Notes under the pieces: generated by a model | The model's input: the letters and a program-made list of their open reading frames with translations, nothing else | Database searches by the model: none | What the model was told of the DNA's origin: nothing | Source: Bacteroidales bacterium | Lineage (GTDB): Bacteria; Bacteroidota; Bacteroidia; Bacteroidales; JAADJA01 | Assembly: GCA_030635465.1 (NCBI GenBank) | Contig: DAOVYU010000113.1 | Location: 1 to 5,337 of the forward strand | DNA length: 5,337 bases | Direction of reading: 5' to 3' | Program-made: the position numbers and the translations under genes | Shown: in pieces, positions 1 through 5,279 of the stretch | Position numbering within the stretch: position 1 is the stretch's first letter | Layout of the letters: each line of letters opens with the position of its first letter

Positions 1-1
1 G

Positions 2-379
2 AAAAGTCTTGAGAAACTGAATTTGAGGGGAAAGATTACAATTATTGGGATTGCCAAAAAGTTGGAGGAAATTTACTTTCCTGGTGACTCCTTACCACTC
101 TATATTGACAAAAAATCAGAATCTTTAAAAGTTATTCAACAACTCAGAGATGAGGCTCATCGTTTTGGAATAACCCACCACAGGAAAAGAAGGGAAAAGG
201 GAACCGTTAAATCAATATTAACTGATATTGATGGGATAGGCTATACTTATGCTCAAAAACTACTCTGGAAATTCAAATCTGTAAAGAATATTAAAAAATC
301 TTCTCTACTTGATATTCAAGAGGTGATTGGTAAAATTAAAGGGAAAATAGTTTACGACTTTTTCCAGAATAATTCCTAA
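2..379 (+). CDS. uvrC: UvrABC system protein C, C-terminal part (gene enters from left edge)
   Basis: UvrC is the dual-incision nuclease of bacterial nucleotide excision repair: with UvrB on damaged DNA it cuts on both sides of the lesion. The reading frame is open from base 2 with no stop upstream, so this is the last 125 codons of a gene that normally encodes about 600 residues; the GIY-YIG, UVR and most of the RNase H-like domain lie outside the window. What is visible is the end of the RNase H-like nuclease domain, with the characteristic run YFPGD, LYIDKKSES and LRDEAHRFGITHHRKRR, followed by the tandem helix-hairpin-helix DNA-binding domain (ILTDIDGIGYTYAQKLL, then IQEVIGKIKGK). The TTG at 23 is not a real start, because conserved sequence continues before it. 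Stop is TAA at 377-379. No terminator hairpin is visible after it. Identification is confident from family motifs. Confidence 0.95.
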   Translation, partial: KSLEKLNLRGKITIIGIAKKLEEIYFPGDSLPLYIDKKSESLKVIQQLRDEAHRFGITHHRKRREKGTVKSILTDIDGIGYTYAQKLLWKFKSVKNIKKSSLLDIQEVIGKIKGKIVYDFFQNNS

Positions 380-410
380 ATATCACAAAACTTCTTTCCT
401 GATTTCTTGT

Positions 411-418
411 TATCTTTA
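411..418 (+). promoter_or_regulatory. Candidate -7 promoter element of the outer-membrane protein gene
   Basis: TATCTTTA at 411-418 differs only in the last base from the Bacteroidota -7 consensus TAnnTTTG, in the typical context TTATCTTTAC. Transcription would begin near 425, giving a leader of roughly 17 bases before the ATG at 442. No clear TTTG box stands at -33 (TTTC at 394-397 is the nearest resemblance and is too close), so this rests on one box. The leader is AT-rich with no Shine-Dalgarno sequence, as usual in the phylum. Confidence 0.4.
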
Positions 419-441
419 CATCAAATTTTAAAAGTATACTC

Positions 442-1062
442 ATGAATATTTTCAAACTTATAGTCATCTACATCACAATTACAATTTCTTTTTCAATTTA
501 TGGCCAGGATTTTAATGGTGGAGTTTTAGGAGGAATAAATGCGACACAGGTATTTGGTGATAATTATTCGGGTCCTAATAAAGCTGGTTTGTACCTTGGG
601 GTATTTGTAAATCGATATTTTTCAAACCGTTCATCAATTCAGCTCGAACTGGATTATATTCAGAAAGGTTCAAGAAAAAATCCGGATGGTAGTACCGGAG
701 ATTATGACACATATTTGCTAAGGTTGAATTATATAGAATTACCTGTGCTTTATAAATATGATTTCGCGGAAAAAGGAACGCTGGAAACTGGATTATCCTT
801 GGGTGTGCTAGTTCATAGCTATGAAGAAGCAAATGGTTCAACAGCAGTTAGCGGTGAGGATTTTAGTTCAGTAGATTTTAGTTTTAACCTGGGTGCTTAT
901 TATACCCTTGCTACTAATTTAAGGATAAATTTAAGACTTTCTAATTCCATTCTACCAATTCGACCTCATTCAGATGGACAAACTTATCGGCTAAACAAAG
1001 GACAATACAATCAGGGAATAGCTTTTATCCTTCACTATATCATTCCGGGATTATCACGCTGA
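442..1062 (+). CDS. Outer-membrane beta-barrel protein, PorT-like porin family
   Basis: A 206-residue exported protein predicted to form a small beta-barrel in the outer membrane. Residues 1-21 are a signal peptide: one Lys, a hydrophobic run rich in Ile and Thr, then SIYG followed by Gln22, a typical Bacteroidota signal peptidase I site with Gln at +1. The mature part starts with the Gly-rich strand GGVLGGINATQVFGD (26-40) seen at the N-terminus of PorT-like/OMP_b-brl_2 proteins. It continues as alternating amphipathic strands and short polar turns: GLYLGVFVNRYF, SSIQLELDYIQKGSR, LNYIELPVLYKYDF, GTLETGLSLGVLV, VDFSFNLGAYYTL, NLRINLRLSNSILPI and a last strand NQGIAFILHYII. YIELPVLYKY (97-106) is a common family signature. 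Function is unknown; such proteins are very numerous in this phylum and often have no assigned substrate. ATG at 442 is the first start and gives a proper signal peptide. The last 23 bases overlap the opposite-strand gene. Confidence 0.85.
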   Translation: MNIFKLIVIYITITISFSIYGQDFNGGVLGGINATQVFGDNYSGPNKAGLYLGVFVNRYFSNRSSIQLELDYIQKGSRKNPDGSTGDYDTYLLRLNYIELPVLYKYDFAEKGTLETGLSLGVLVHSYEEANGSTAVSGEDFSSVDFSFNLGAYYTLATNLRINLRLSNSILPIRPHSDGQTYRLNKGQYNQGIAFILHYIIPGLSR

Positions 1063-1642
1063 TCAATCCTCTGAAATCGCCATCTTCATAGCCAGTAGCT
1101 TTATCTTCAGGATATAGCTGAGATATCTGATTTAATAATTTGGCGTCCATGTTTTCAGGATTGCCATGGCATCCAAGACATACATTTTCTATTTTTAACG
1201 GTTTGAAATAGTAGAATTTGACTATATCCTGCTTAGTTACTTTCTGGACAAAATGATCTGGTAAATTCTCATTTTTATCAAGTAGGTTTTGAAAATGATC
1301 CAAAGCAACTTTCTCTATTTCATCAGGAGCGTTTTCAGGATTCCTGTACTTTAATGTTGTTCGTTTAATTTGTATATTACTATTAGAGACATTTTTTATT
1401 TTTTCAGTGATGGGCATTGCTTTTAAATTGCAGACTTCAATGGCCTTTTCAAATCCACCTTCTGAAATTGCACTTTTTAGTTCAACCTTTAGGGACTTCA
1501 ATAAATTTGCTGAGATTTCATTTCCTTGGGGGATAATTCTTATCAACTCCTCATTAGTGGGTTCAGTTATTGAAACATTATTTTGATTACAACTCAATAA
1601 AACAGTTGATACAACTAATAAAACGAGAAAAATATTTTTCAT
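1040..1642 (-). CDS. Tll0287-like (DUF3365) haem-c lipoprotein
   Basis: A 200-residue protein predicted to be a periplasm-facing lipoprotein with one covalently bound haem. Residues 1-17 are a lipoprotein signal ending in VLLS before Cys18, a good lipobox. The rest fits the Tll0287-like/DUF3365 fold, which is related to PAS-type sensor domains: AIEVCNLKAMPITEKI (67-82), then RTTLKYRNPENAPDEIE (94-110), a strong family signature, then VCLGCHGNPE (154-163) with a single CxxCH haem-attachment motif (Cys155, Cys158, His159), and a closing GDFRGLISVIIP (188-199). In other bacteria the domain occurs alone or fused to kinases and chemoreceptors and is thought to sense redox state or small ligands; here there is no transmembrane or output domain and no kinase gene alongside. 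Translation starts at the ATG at 1642; its promoter is not clear. It converges on the outer-membrane gene, with coding ends overlapping by 23 bases. Physiological role unknown. Confidence 0.85.
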   Translation of the reverse strand: MKNIFLVLLVVSTVLLSCNQNNVSITEPTNEELIRIIPQGNEISANLLKSLKVELKSAISEGGFEKAIEVCNLKAMPITEKIKNVSNSNIQIKRTTLKYRNPENAPDEIEKVALDHFQNLLDKNENLPDHFVQKVTKQDIVKFYYFKPLKIENVCLGCHGNPENMDAKLLNQISQLYPEDKATGYEDGDFRGLISVIIPE

Positions 1643-1724
1643 CAGATCATTTTTTAAATAAGTGTGGTAAAGTTAAAATAATTCGAAAAGGAAATTACTT
1701 AATAATTGAAAACAATAATTTCTT

Positions 1725-1748
1725 GTTAGACTTTCAGAAAAGTCTAAC
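1725..1748 (-). terminator. Perfect 10-bp hairpin, possible terminator of the zinc-ribbon gene
   Basis: The arms GTTAGACTTT (1725-1734) and AAAGTCTAAC (1739-1748) are exact reverse complements around a 4-base loop. The hairpin starts 22 bases beyond the stop of the minus-strand gene 1771-2199, the expected place for a terminator. However, neither strand has a proper T-run after the stem (minus strand continues AAGAAATTATTG), so intrinsic termination is doubtful; it may instead stabilise the 3' end of the mRNA. The rest of 1643-1770 is AT-rich and I see no gene in it. The strand is assigned from position only. Confidence 0.4.
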
Positions 1749-1770
1749 TCAACAGGGTATTTTCCTTCAT

Positions 1771-2199
1771 TTAATGAACAAAGGATAAATTAATAAAATC
1801 GAGGTATTCAGCTGAATCATCGCCAAATATCTCCATGGTCTCACCAACAATTTTAAATGTTGTTCTTTCTCCCAGAACTCTTGAAAACAATATTTCAAAC
1901 TCACGATTAGCTTCATCGATCATGATAATTTTAGCCAGGTTCTGATGCACTTCAGAAGCTAGTTCTGCATGACAAATAGGACAATAAAAATCCAAATGAT
2001 CTCCTGTTGAAATTTCAAATTCTGGATTTTTCTTGATTGAATAATTTCCTAATTCTGTGTGTAATGAAATAATACCGGATTTCAAATCCGGAGTACGGAT
2101 GGAAAAAATAACACATCCTTCAATTGCGATGTAACCATTACAATGCGGACATTGATAATTAAGACTCATCTTAGTTGGATTTTTGCCATTTAAACTCAT
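1771..2199 (-). CDS. Small zinc-ribbon-like protein of unknown function
   Basis: A protein of 142 residues from the ATG at 2199, or 132 from the ATG at 2169. Two knuckles, CPHC (17-20) and CPIC (73-76), probably bind one zinc ion together as a split zinc ribbon; the first is followed by NGYI and the second is in a DFYCPICHAEL context. Between them is a mostly beta segment (VIFSIRT, GIISLHTELGNYSIKKNPEFEI). The C-terminal part, NLAKIIMIDEANREFEILFSRVLGERTTFKI, ends in an acidic DDSAEYLDFIN. There is no signal peptide, so it is cytoplasmic. I recognise the general pattern as an unnamed conserved bacterial family but know of no function. The inner start (Met11) repeats the sequence MSLN and lies just before the first knuckle; the promoter location (2212-2242) would leave a leader of about 6 bases for the outer start and about 36 for the inner one, favouring the inner start. 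It is its own transcription unit, downstream of a terminator. Confidence 0.7.
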   Translation of the reverse strand: MSLNGKNPTKMSLNYQCPHCNGYIAIEGCVIFSIRTPDLKSGIISLHTELGNYSIKKNPEFEISTGDHLDFYCPICHAELASEVHQNLAKIIMIDEANREFEILFSRVLGERTTFKIVGETMEIFGDDSAEYLDFINLSFVH

Positions 2200-2211
2200 T
2201 TTTCAACTCTT

Positions 2212-2242
2212 TAAATATACAACAATTTTGGTTTAAAGTCAA
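2212..2242 (-). promoter_or_regulatory. Candidate promoter of the zinc-ribbon gene
   Basis: Read on the minus strand, TTGAC (2242-2238) is followed after 18 bases by TATATTTA (2219-2212). This fits the Bacteroidota promoter form, TTG near -33 and TAnnTTTG near -7, apart from the last base of the -7 box. It sits between the terminator of the oxidoreductase operon and the gene, exactly where an independent promoter is needed. Transcription would start near 2205-2206. Confidence 0.5.
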
Positions 2243-2274
2243 TATATATAAACGGGCAATAGAATATTTCAGTA

Positions 2275-2316
2275 TAAAATAAAAAAGCCCCTGCTGTATT
2301 ATACAGCAAAGGCTTT
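2275..2316 (-). terminator. Rho-independent terminator of the 2-oxoacid oxidoreductase operon
   Basis: Starting about 20 bases after the gamma-subunit stop, the minus-strand transcript forms a long stem. AAAGCC (2316-2311) pairs with GGCTTT (2289-2284), UU with GG (two G-U wobbles), and TGCTGTAT (2308-2301 region) with ATACAGCA (2299-2292), closing on a very small AT loop. The stem runs into TTTTTTATTTTATA on the minus strand. On the plus strand the wobble pairs become C-A mismatches and the stem is followed by a poorer T-tract, so termination is built for the minus strand. Confidence 0.9.
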
Positions 2317-2336
2317 GATTTTGTTGCACTTAAGTG

Positions 2337-2888
2337 TTATATTTTTTGAACTTCTTCTATTATTTCCAAACCTCTTTTAACCGCTTTTTCATTATCCGGG
2401 ATCATATGATGATAGCGTGGTGGTAATGATTTCTTCAGACCCAGGATAATATTATCAAACTCAACTATTGGTTTTGCTTTGAGATATCCACCCAAAACGA
2501 TCATATTAAATATTTTTCTCATCCCCATTTTAGCGGCCTCTTTATTGGCCTCTATTTTCCAAATATTAATATCCTTCCTTGTTGGAGGTTGAGTGATACC
2601 ATTTGGATCATACAATAACAGACCTCCTGGTTTTACCATGTCTTCAAATTTATCCATGGATTGTTGATTTAAAATAATGGCTGTATCATATTGTGTTAAT
2701 ATAGGAGAACTAATTCTGTCATCACTTAATATAACAGTCACATTTGCAGTTCCACCTCTCATTTCAGGTCCGTATGATGGCATCCAGCTTACTTCCTGAT
2801 CCTGCATGATTCCTGAATAAGCAAGGATTTTTCCCATGGACAAAACTCCCTGTCCCCCAAATCCTGCAATTATAATTTCCTCAGTCAT
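2337..2888 (-). CDS. korC: 2-oxoacid:ferredoxin oxidoreductase, gamma subunit
   Basis: The gamma subunit of a four-subunit 2-oxoacid:ferredoxin oxidoreductase, which oxidatively decarboxylates a 2-oxoacid to its acyl-CoA and CO2 and passes electrons to ferredoxin. At 183 residues it has the usual length of the family. Visible hallmarks are the N-terminal GFGGQGVLSMGKILAYSG (9-26), a Gly-rich loop after the first strand, and SWMPSYGPEMRGGTANVTV (34-52), the conserved SYGPEMRGG signature. Later come AIILNQQSMDKF (70-81), the GGLLLYD strand (88-94) and NMIVLGGYL (128-136). In related enzymes this domain helps bind CoA. It is the last gene of the operon, 74 bases beyond the beta stop, and is followed by a strong terminator. 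The Kor-type symbol is by subunit position; VorC-type names are equally possible, since the substrate is not fixed by sequence. Confidence 0.93.
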   Translation of the reverse strand: MTEEIIIAGFGGQGVLSMGKILAYSGIMQDQEVSWMPSYGPEMRGGTANVTVILSDDRISSPILTQYDTAIILNQQSMDKFEDMVKPGGLLLYDPNGITQPPTRKDINIWKIEANKEAAKMGMRKIFNMIVLGGYLKAKPIVEFDNIILGLKKSLPPRYHHMIPDNEKAVKRGLEIIEEVQKI

Positions 2889-2962
2889 ACCGTTGTGTAT
2901 TTTTGATTTTTTTTGTACTATTATTGATTTACTCTTATCTTCTTTCTCATTTGATGTCCAGC

Positions 2963-3754
2963 CTATTTTTTCACCAATTCTCCTTCAAGCTTGATATCAC
3001 CCATAGGATAAAAAGGAAACATATTCTCAACCATCCAATGATTAGACTGTACCGGGGTCATTTTCCATCCTGAATTACAGTTTGAAACAATTTCTACAAA
3101 TGTTAAACCTTTATTTAATTTCTGCATTTCAATCGCTTTTCTAACTGCCTTTTTTGCTTTACGTACAGCAGCAGGGGTATGTACAGCTTGCCGTGTAACA
3201 TAATAGGTTCCTGGTAACTGTGCAATCAGCTCAGTGATTTTTAAAGGGTGTCCCATCATTTCCAAATCACGGCCATAAGGCGATGTGGATGATTTCATAC
3301 CTTCAAGTGTAGTAGGGGCCATTTGACCTCCTGTCATTCCGTAAATACCATTATTTATAAAAAATATCGTAAAATTTTCACCCCTATTGCAAGCATGAAT
3401 TGTTTCAGCTGTTCCTATCGCAGCCAGGTCACCATCACCCTGGTATGTAAAGACTGTTTTTTCTGGCATTAGTCTTTTAACGGCAGTAGCTAAAGCCGGT
3501 GCACGGCCGTGTGCAGCTTGCTGCATATCAATATTCATAAATTCATATGCAAGTACAGAACAACCTACAGGAGCAATCCCAATAGTTTCAGATTGAAGGC
3601 TCATCTCATCCAATGTCTCCATGATGATACGATGAGCAGTTCCATGTCCGCATCCCGGACAGTAACTAAGTACTTTGTCAGTAAGTAAATCTGTTTTTTT
3701 GTAAACCAGATTTTCGGGTTTTATGATATCAGCTTTTGTTATTGTATCAGCCAT
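2963..3754 (-). CDS. korB: 2-oxoacid:ferredoxin oxidoreductase, beta subunit (TPP-binding)
   Basis: The catalytic beta subunit, 263 residues, which holds thiamine pyrophosphate and a proximal [4Fe-4S] cluster. YCPGCGHG (31-38) supplies two ligands, Cys32 and Cys35; APVGCS supplies Cys65 and IVSNCNSGW supplies Cys226, the four-cysteine pattern known from archaeal 2-oxoacid:ferredoxin oxidoreductases, so the set looks complete. AHGRAPALATAVK (81-93) is a family signature. The TPP/Mg motif starts with GDGDLAAIGTAETIHA (106-121) and ends at the Asn pair 134-135; YGMTGGQMAPTT (138-149) follows and is typical of the short, separate-subunit enzymes. Domain III and an internal ferredoxin domain of fused pyruvate:ferredoxin oxidoreductases are absent, as expected here. 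The start is 4 bases after the alpha stop, implying translational coupling. The beta subunit's sequence alone does not separate 2-oxoglutarate from branched-chain 2-oxoacid enzymes. Confidence 0.95.
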   Translation of the reverse strand: MADTITKADIIKPENLVYKKTDLLTDKVLSYCPGCGHGTAHRIIMETLDEMSLQSETIGIAPVGCSVLAYEFMNIDMQQAAHGRAPALATAVKRLMPEKTVFTYQGDGDLAAIGTAETIHACNRGENFTIFFINNGIYGMTGGQMAPTTLEGMKSSTSPYGRDLEMMGHPLKITELIAQLPGTYYVTRQAVHTPAAVRKAKKAVRKAIEMQKLNKGLTFVEIVSNCNSGWKMTPVQSNHWMVENMFPFYPMGDIKLEGELVKK

Positions 3755-3758
3755 AATG

Positions 3759-4844
3759 TTAACCTTTAATAAATTTTTCTTCCAGCATATCAGCTATTTC
3801 AATTGGGGATGGAATAATTCCACCCATTCTGCCAAAGTGTTCAACAGGAACTTTCCCTTTAACGGAAAGCAATATATCTTCAACCATCTGTCCTGCACTC
3901 ATTTCCACACTTAGTATTCCTTTCACCTGGTCAGCCATGTCATAAATAATATCTTTCGGGAAGGGCCATAGTGTAATAGGCCTTAGTAATCCTACTTTAA
4001 TGCCCTTTTCGCGACACAATTGGATTGATTTTAAGCATAATCGGGCACTGGTGCCATAAGCTACAAATAAATACTCAGCATCATCACATTGAACTTTTTC
4101 ATACTGGATTTCTTTCTCCTCAATTTTCCTGTATTTTTTCTGCAACTCAATATTATGTTTTTCATGACGAGCAGGATCCAAATCTAAGGAGGTGATAATG
4201 TTTCTTTCTCTGTCAGGAGTTTTACCAGTTGTTGCCCATGGGTAATTTTTAATGATTTCAGCTTCAGAGAACCTTTTCTGCTGTTCATCAATTTCTACTT
4301 TTTCCATCATCTGTCCGATAGCACCATCCGATTGTACCATAATTGGTGTCCGGTATTTGAATGCAAGCTTAAATCCTAATTCAACAAAATCATACATTTC
4401 CTGAACAGATGAAGGTGCTATTACGATGAGCCTGTAATCTCCGTGTCCGCCTCCTTTGGTCGACTGAAAATAATCGGATTGCGCTGGTTGGATAGTTCCT
4501 AATCCCGGGCCTCCTCTGACTACATTTAACAAAACACATGGAAGTTCAGCTCCTGCCATATATGAGATTCCTTCTTGCATTAAACTAACCCCAGGGCTAG
4601 AGGAAGAAGTCATTACTTTTTTTCCACAGGAAGCACCACCATAAAGCATATTGATGGCAGCAACTTCACTTTCAGCTTGTAAAACAACCATTCCGGTCCG
4701 TTCATGTGGTTTTTCCGCTGTGAGATATTCCATGACTTCTGACTGGGGAGTGATCGGGTACCCAAAATACCCATCTACACCGACCCGAATTGCTGCTTCA
4801 GCAAAGGCCTCATTCCCTTTCATTAATCTGAGCTCTTTTTTCAT
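3759..4844 (-). CDS. vorB: 2-oxoacid:ferredoxin oxidoreductase, alpha subunit (VorB/KorA type)
   Basis: The alpha subunit, 361 residues, carrying the pyrimidine-binding (PYR) half of the TPP site plus the transketolase-C-like domain. Conserved features in order are GYFGYPITPQSEVMEYL (25-41), the family signature; QAESEVAAINMLYGGA (56-71), whose Glu probably activates the TPP aminopyrimidine as in related enzymes; TSSSSPGVSLMQEGISYMAGAELP (79-102); VVRGGPGLGT (108-117); and KGGGHGDYR (130-138). After a charged linker (about 184-250) the C-terminal domain starts at EYLFVAYGTSAR (257-268), with GLLRPITLWPFP (285-296) and HFGRMGGIIPSP (336-347). The overall pattern is that usually named 3-methyl-2-oxobutanoate dehydrogenase subunit VorB, an enzyme acting on branched-chain 2-oxoacids; in Kor nomenclature this is KorA. 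Assignment of the substrate is inference. It follows the delta gene by 27 bases and precedes beta by 4. Confidence 0.93.
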   Translation of the reverse strand: MKKELRLMKGNEAFAEAAIRVGVDGYFGYPITPQSEVMEYLTAEKPHERTGMVVLQAESEVAAINMLYGGASCGKKVMTSSSSPGVSLMQEGISYMAGAELPCVLLNVVRGGPGLGTIQPAQSDYFQSTKGGGHGDYRLIVIAPSSVQEMYDFVELGFKLAFKYRTPIMVQSDGAIGQMMEKVEIDEQQKRFSEAEIIKNYPWATTGKTPDRERNIITSLDLDPARHEKHNIELQKKYRKIEEKEIQYEKVQCDDAEYLFVAYGTSARLCLKSIQLCREKGIKVGLLRPITLWPFPKDIIYDMADQVKGILSVEMSAGQMVEDILLSVKGKVPVEHFGRMGGIIPSPIEIADMLEEKFIKG

Positions 4845-4871
4845 CTTGAAGTGTATTTTCTTTTACTCATT

Positions 4872-5093
4872 CTATACTTTAATTCTGTAAACAGTTATTA
4901 CACCGTCAGGGCATACAATTGCACAGTTTGTGCATCCAGTACAGGCATCCTTTACATTTTGCATGTAATGATAACCCTTGCCATTAACGGCGTCAACCAT
5001 TGCAATTGTTTCTGTGGGACATGCATCAAGACAAACTTCACAGCCTTTACATTTTTCGATATCCACAACAATATCACCTTTTACTTTAGCCAT
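4872..5093 (-). CDS. korD: 2-oxoacid:ferredoxin oxidoreductase, delta subunit (2[4Fe-4S] ferredoxin-like)
   Basis: A 73-residue ferredoxin-like subunit that carries electrons from the cluster in the beta subunit to soluble ferredoxin. It has two complete [4Fe-4S] motifs: CKGCEVCLDACP (Cys15, 18, 21, 25) and CTGCTNCAIVCP (Cys51, 54, 57, 61), each with the final Cys-Pro of bacterial-type ferredoxins. The two are separated by a 25-residue spacer containing NGKGYHYMQ, longer than in a minimal clostridial ferredoxin and usual for this subunit. It is the first gene of the operon, and the order delta-alpha-beta-gamma supports its role as a dedicated subunit rather than a free ferredoxin. The ATG at 5093 gives MAKVKGDIVVD, the normal N-terminus. 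A repeat element ends only 17 bases upstream, so the operon promoter is either inside it or beyond it. Confidence 0.93.
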   Translation of the reverse strand: MAKVKGDIVVDIEKCKGCEVCLDACPTETIAMVDAVNGKGYHYMQNVKDACTGCTNCAIVCPDGVITVYRIKV

Positions 5094-5131
5094 ATGATTG
5101 ATTGATATTTAGAGGCTGTTTGGAATTTATC

Positions 5132-5152
5132 CCTGCCTCGCCGGCAGGCAGG
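5132..5152. repeat. GC-rich REP-like palindrome
   Basis: CCTGCCT (5132-5138) and AGGCAGG (5146-5152) are exact 7-base inverted arms around CGCCGGC, in an otherwise AT-rich stretch. GC-rich intergenic palindromes built on CCTGCCTGCCGGCAGGCAGG are, from general familiarity, common in Bacteroidota genomes. In the minus-strand transcript it would form a stable hairpin about 40 bases before the delta start codon. It may be part of the surrounding element or a separate insertion into it. Confidence 0.65.
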
Positions 5153-5203
5153 CTTTAGTTTTCTTATGTGTCTTTTTTGCCCTCTCATCGTTATTTTTTC
5201 GAC

Positions 5204-5215
5204 CCGTAGCTACGG
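5204..5215. repeat. Perfect 12-bp palindrome within the repeat element
   Basis: CCGTAGCTACGG equals its own reverse complement. It lies near the centre of the 5111-5293 element, between two imperfectly matching AT-rich arms. It could be a fold-back core of the element or a dimeric protein-binding site; nothing in the sequence decides. Confidence 0.6.
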
Positions 5216-5244
5216 CTATGCGTCTTAAAAATGCCTCAATTTGA

Positions 5245-5279
5245 CAAAAAATACATCATAATTAATTTTAAAAACAAAA
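5245..5279 (-). promoter_or_regulatory. Tentative outward promoter for the oxidoreductase operon inside the repeat element
   Basis: On the minus strand TTTTG (5279-5275) is followed after 21 bases by TATTTTTTG (5253-5245), one base longer than the consensus TAnnTTTG. If used, transcription would start near 5238 and the leader would be about 145 bases and contain both palindromes. In such AT-rich DNA the match may be chance, and the promoter could equally lie beyond the right edge. Confidence 0.2.

Noticed and set aside
575..841. Open frame of 88 codons on the minus strand
   Set aside because: Lies wholly inside the outer-membrane protein gene, antisense to it, with no recognisable domain.
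1570..1788. Open frame of 72 codons on the plus strand
   Set aside because: Its first 73 bases are antisense to the signal-peptide region of the haem lipoprotein and its last 18 overlap the zinc-ribbon gene's end. The rest is AT-rich spacer with a hairpin. The translation (KVKIIRKGNYLIIENNNF...) matches no family I know and there is no promoter. A decayed gene remnant cannot be excluded.
3723..3914. Open frame of 63 codons on the plus strand
   Set aside because: Antisense shadow across the alpha-beta junction of a well-identified operon.
4651..5105. Two overlapping plus-strand open frames (79 and 84 codons)
   Set aside because: Antisense to the alpha and delta subunit genes; the Cys-rich translation of the second simply reflects the antisense of the ferredoxin motifs.
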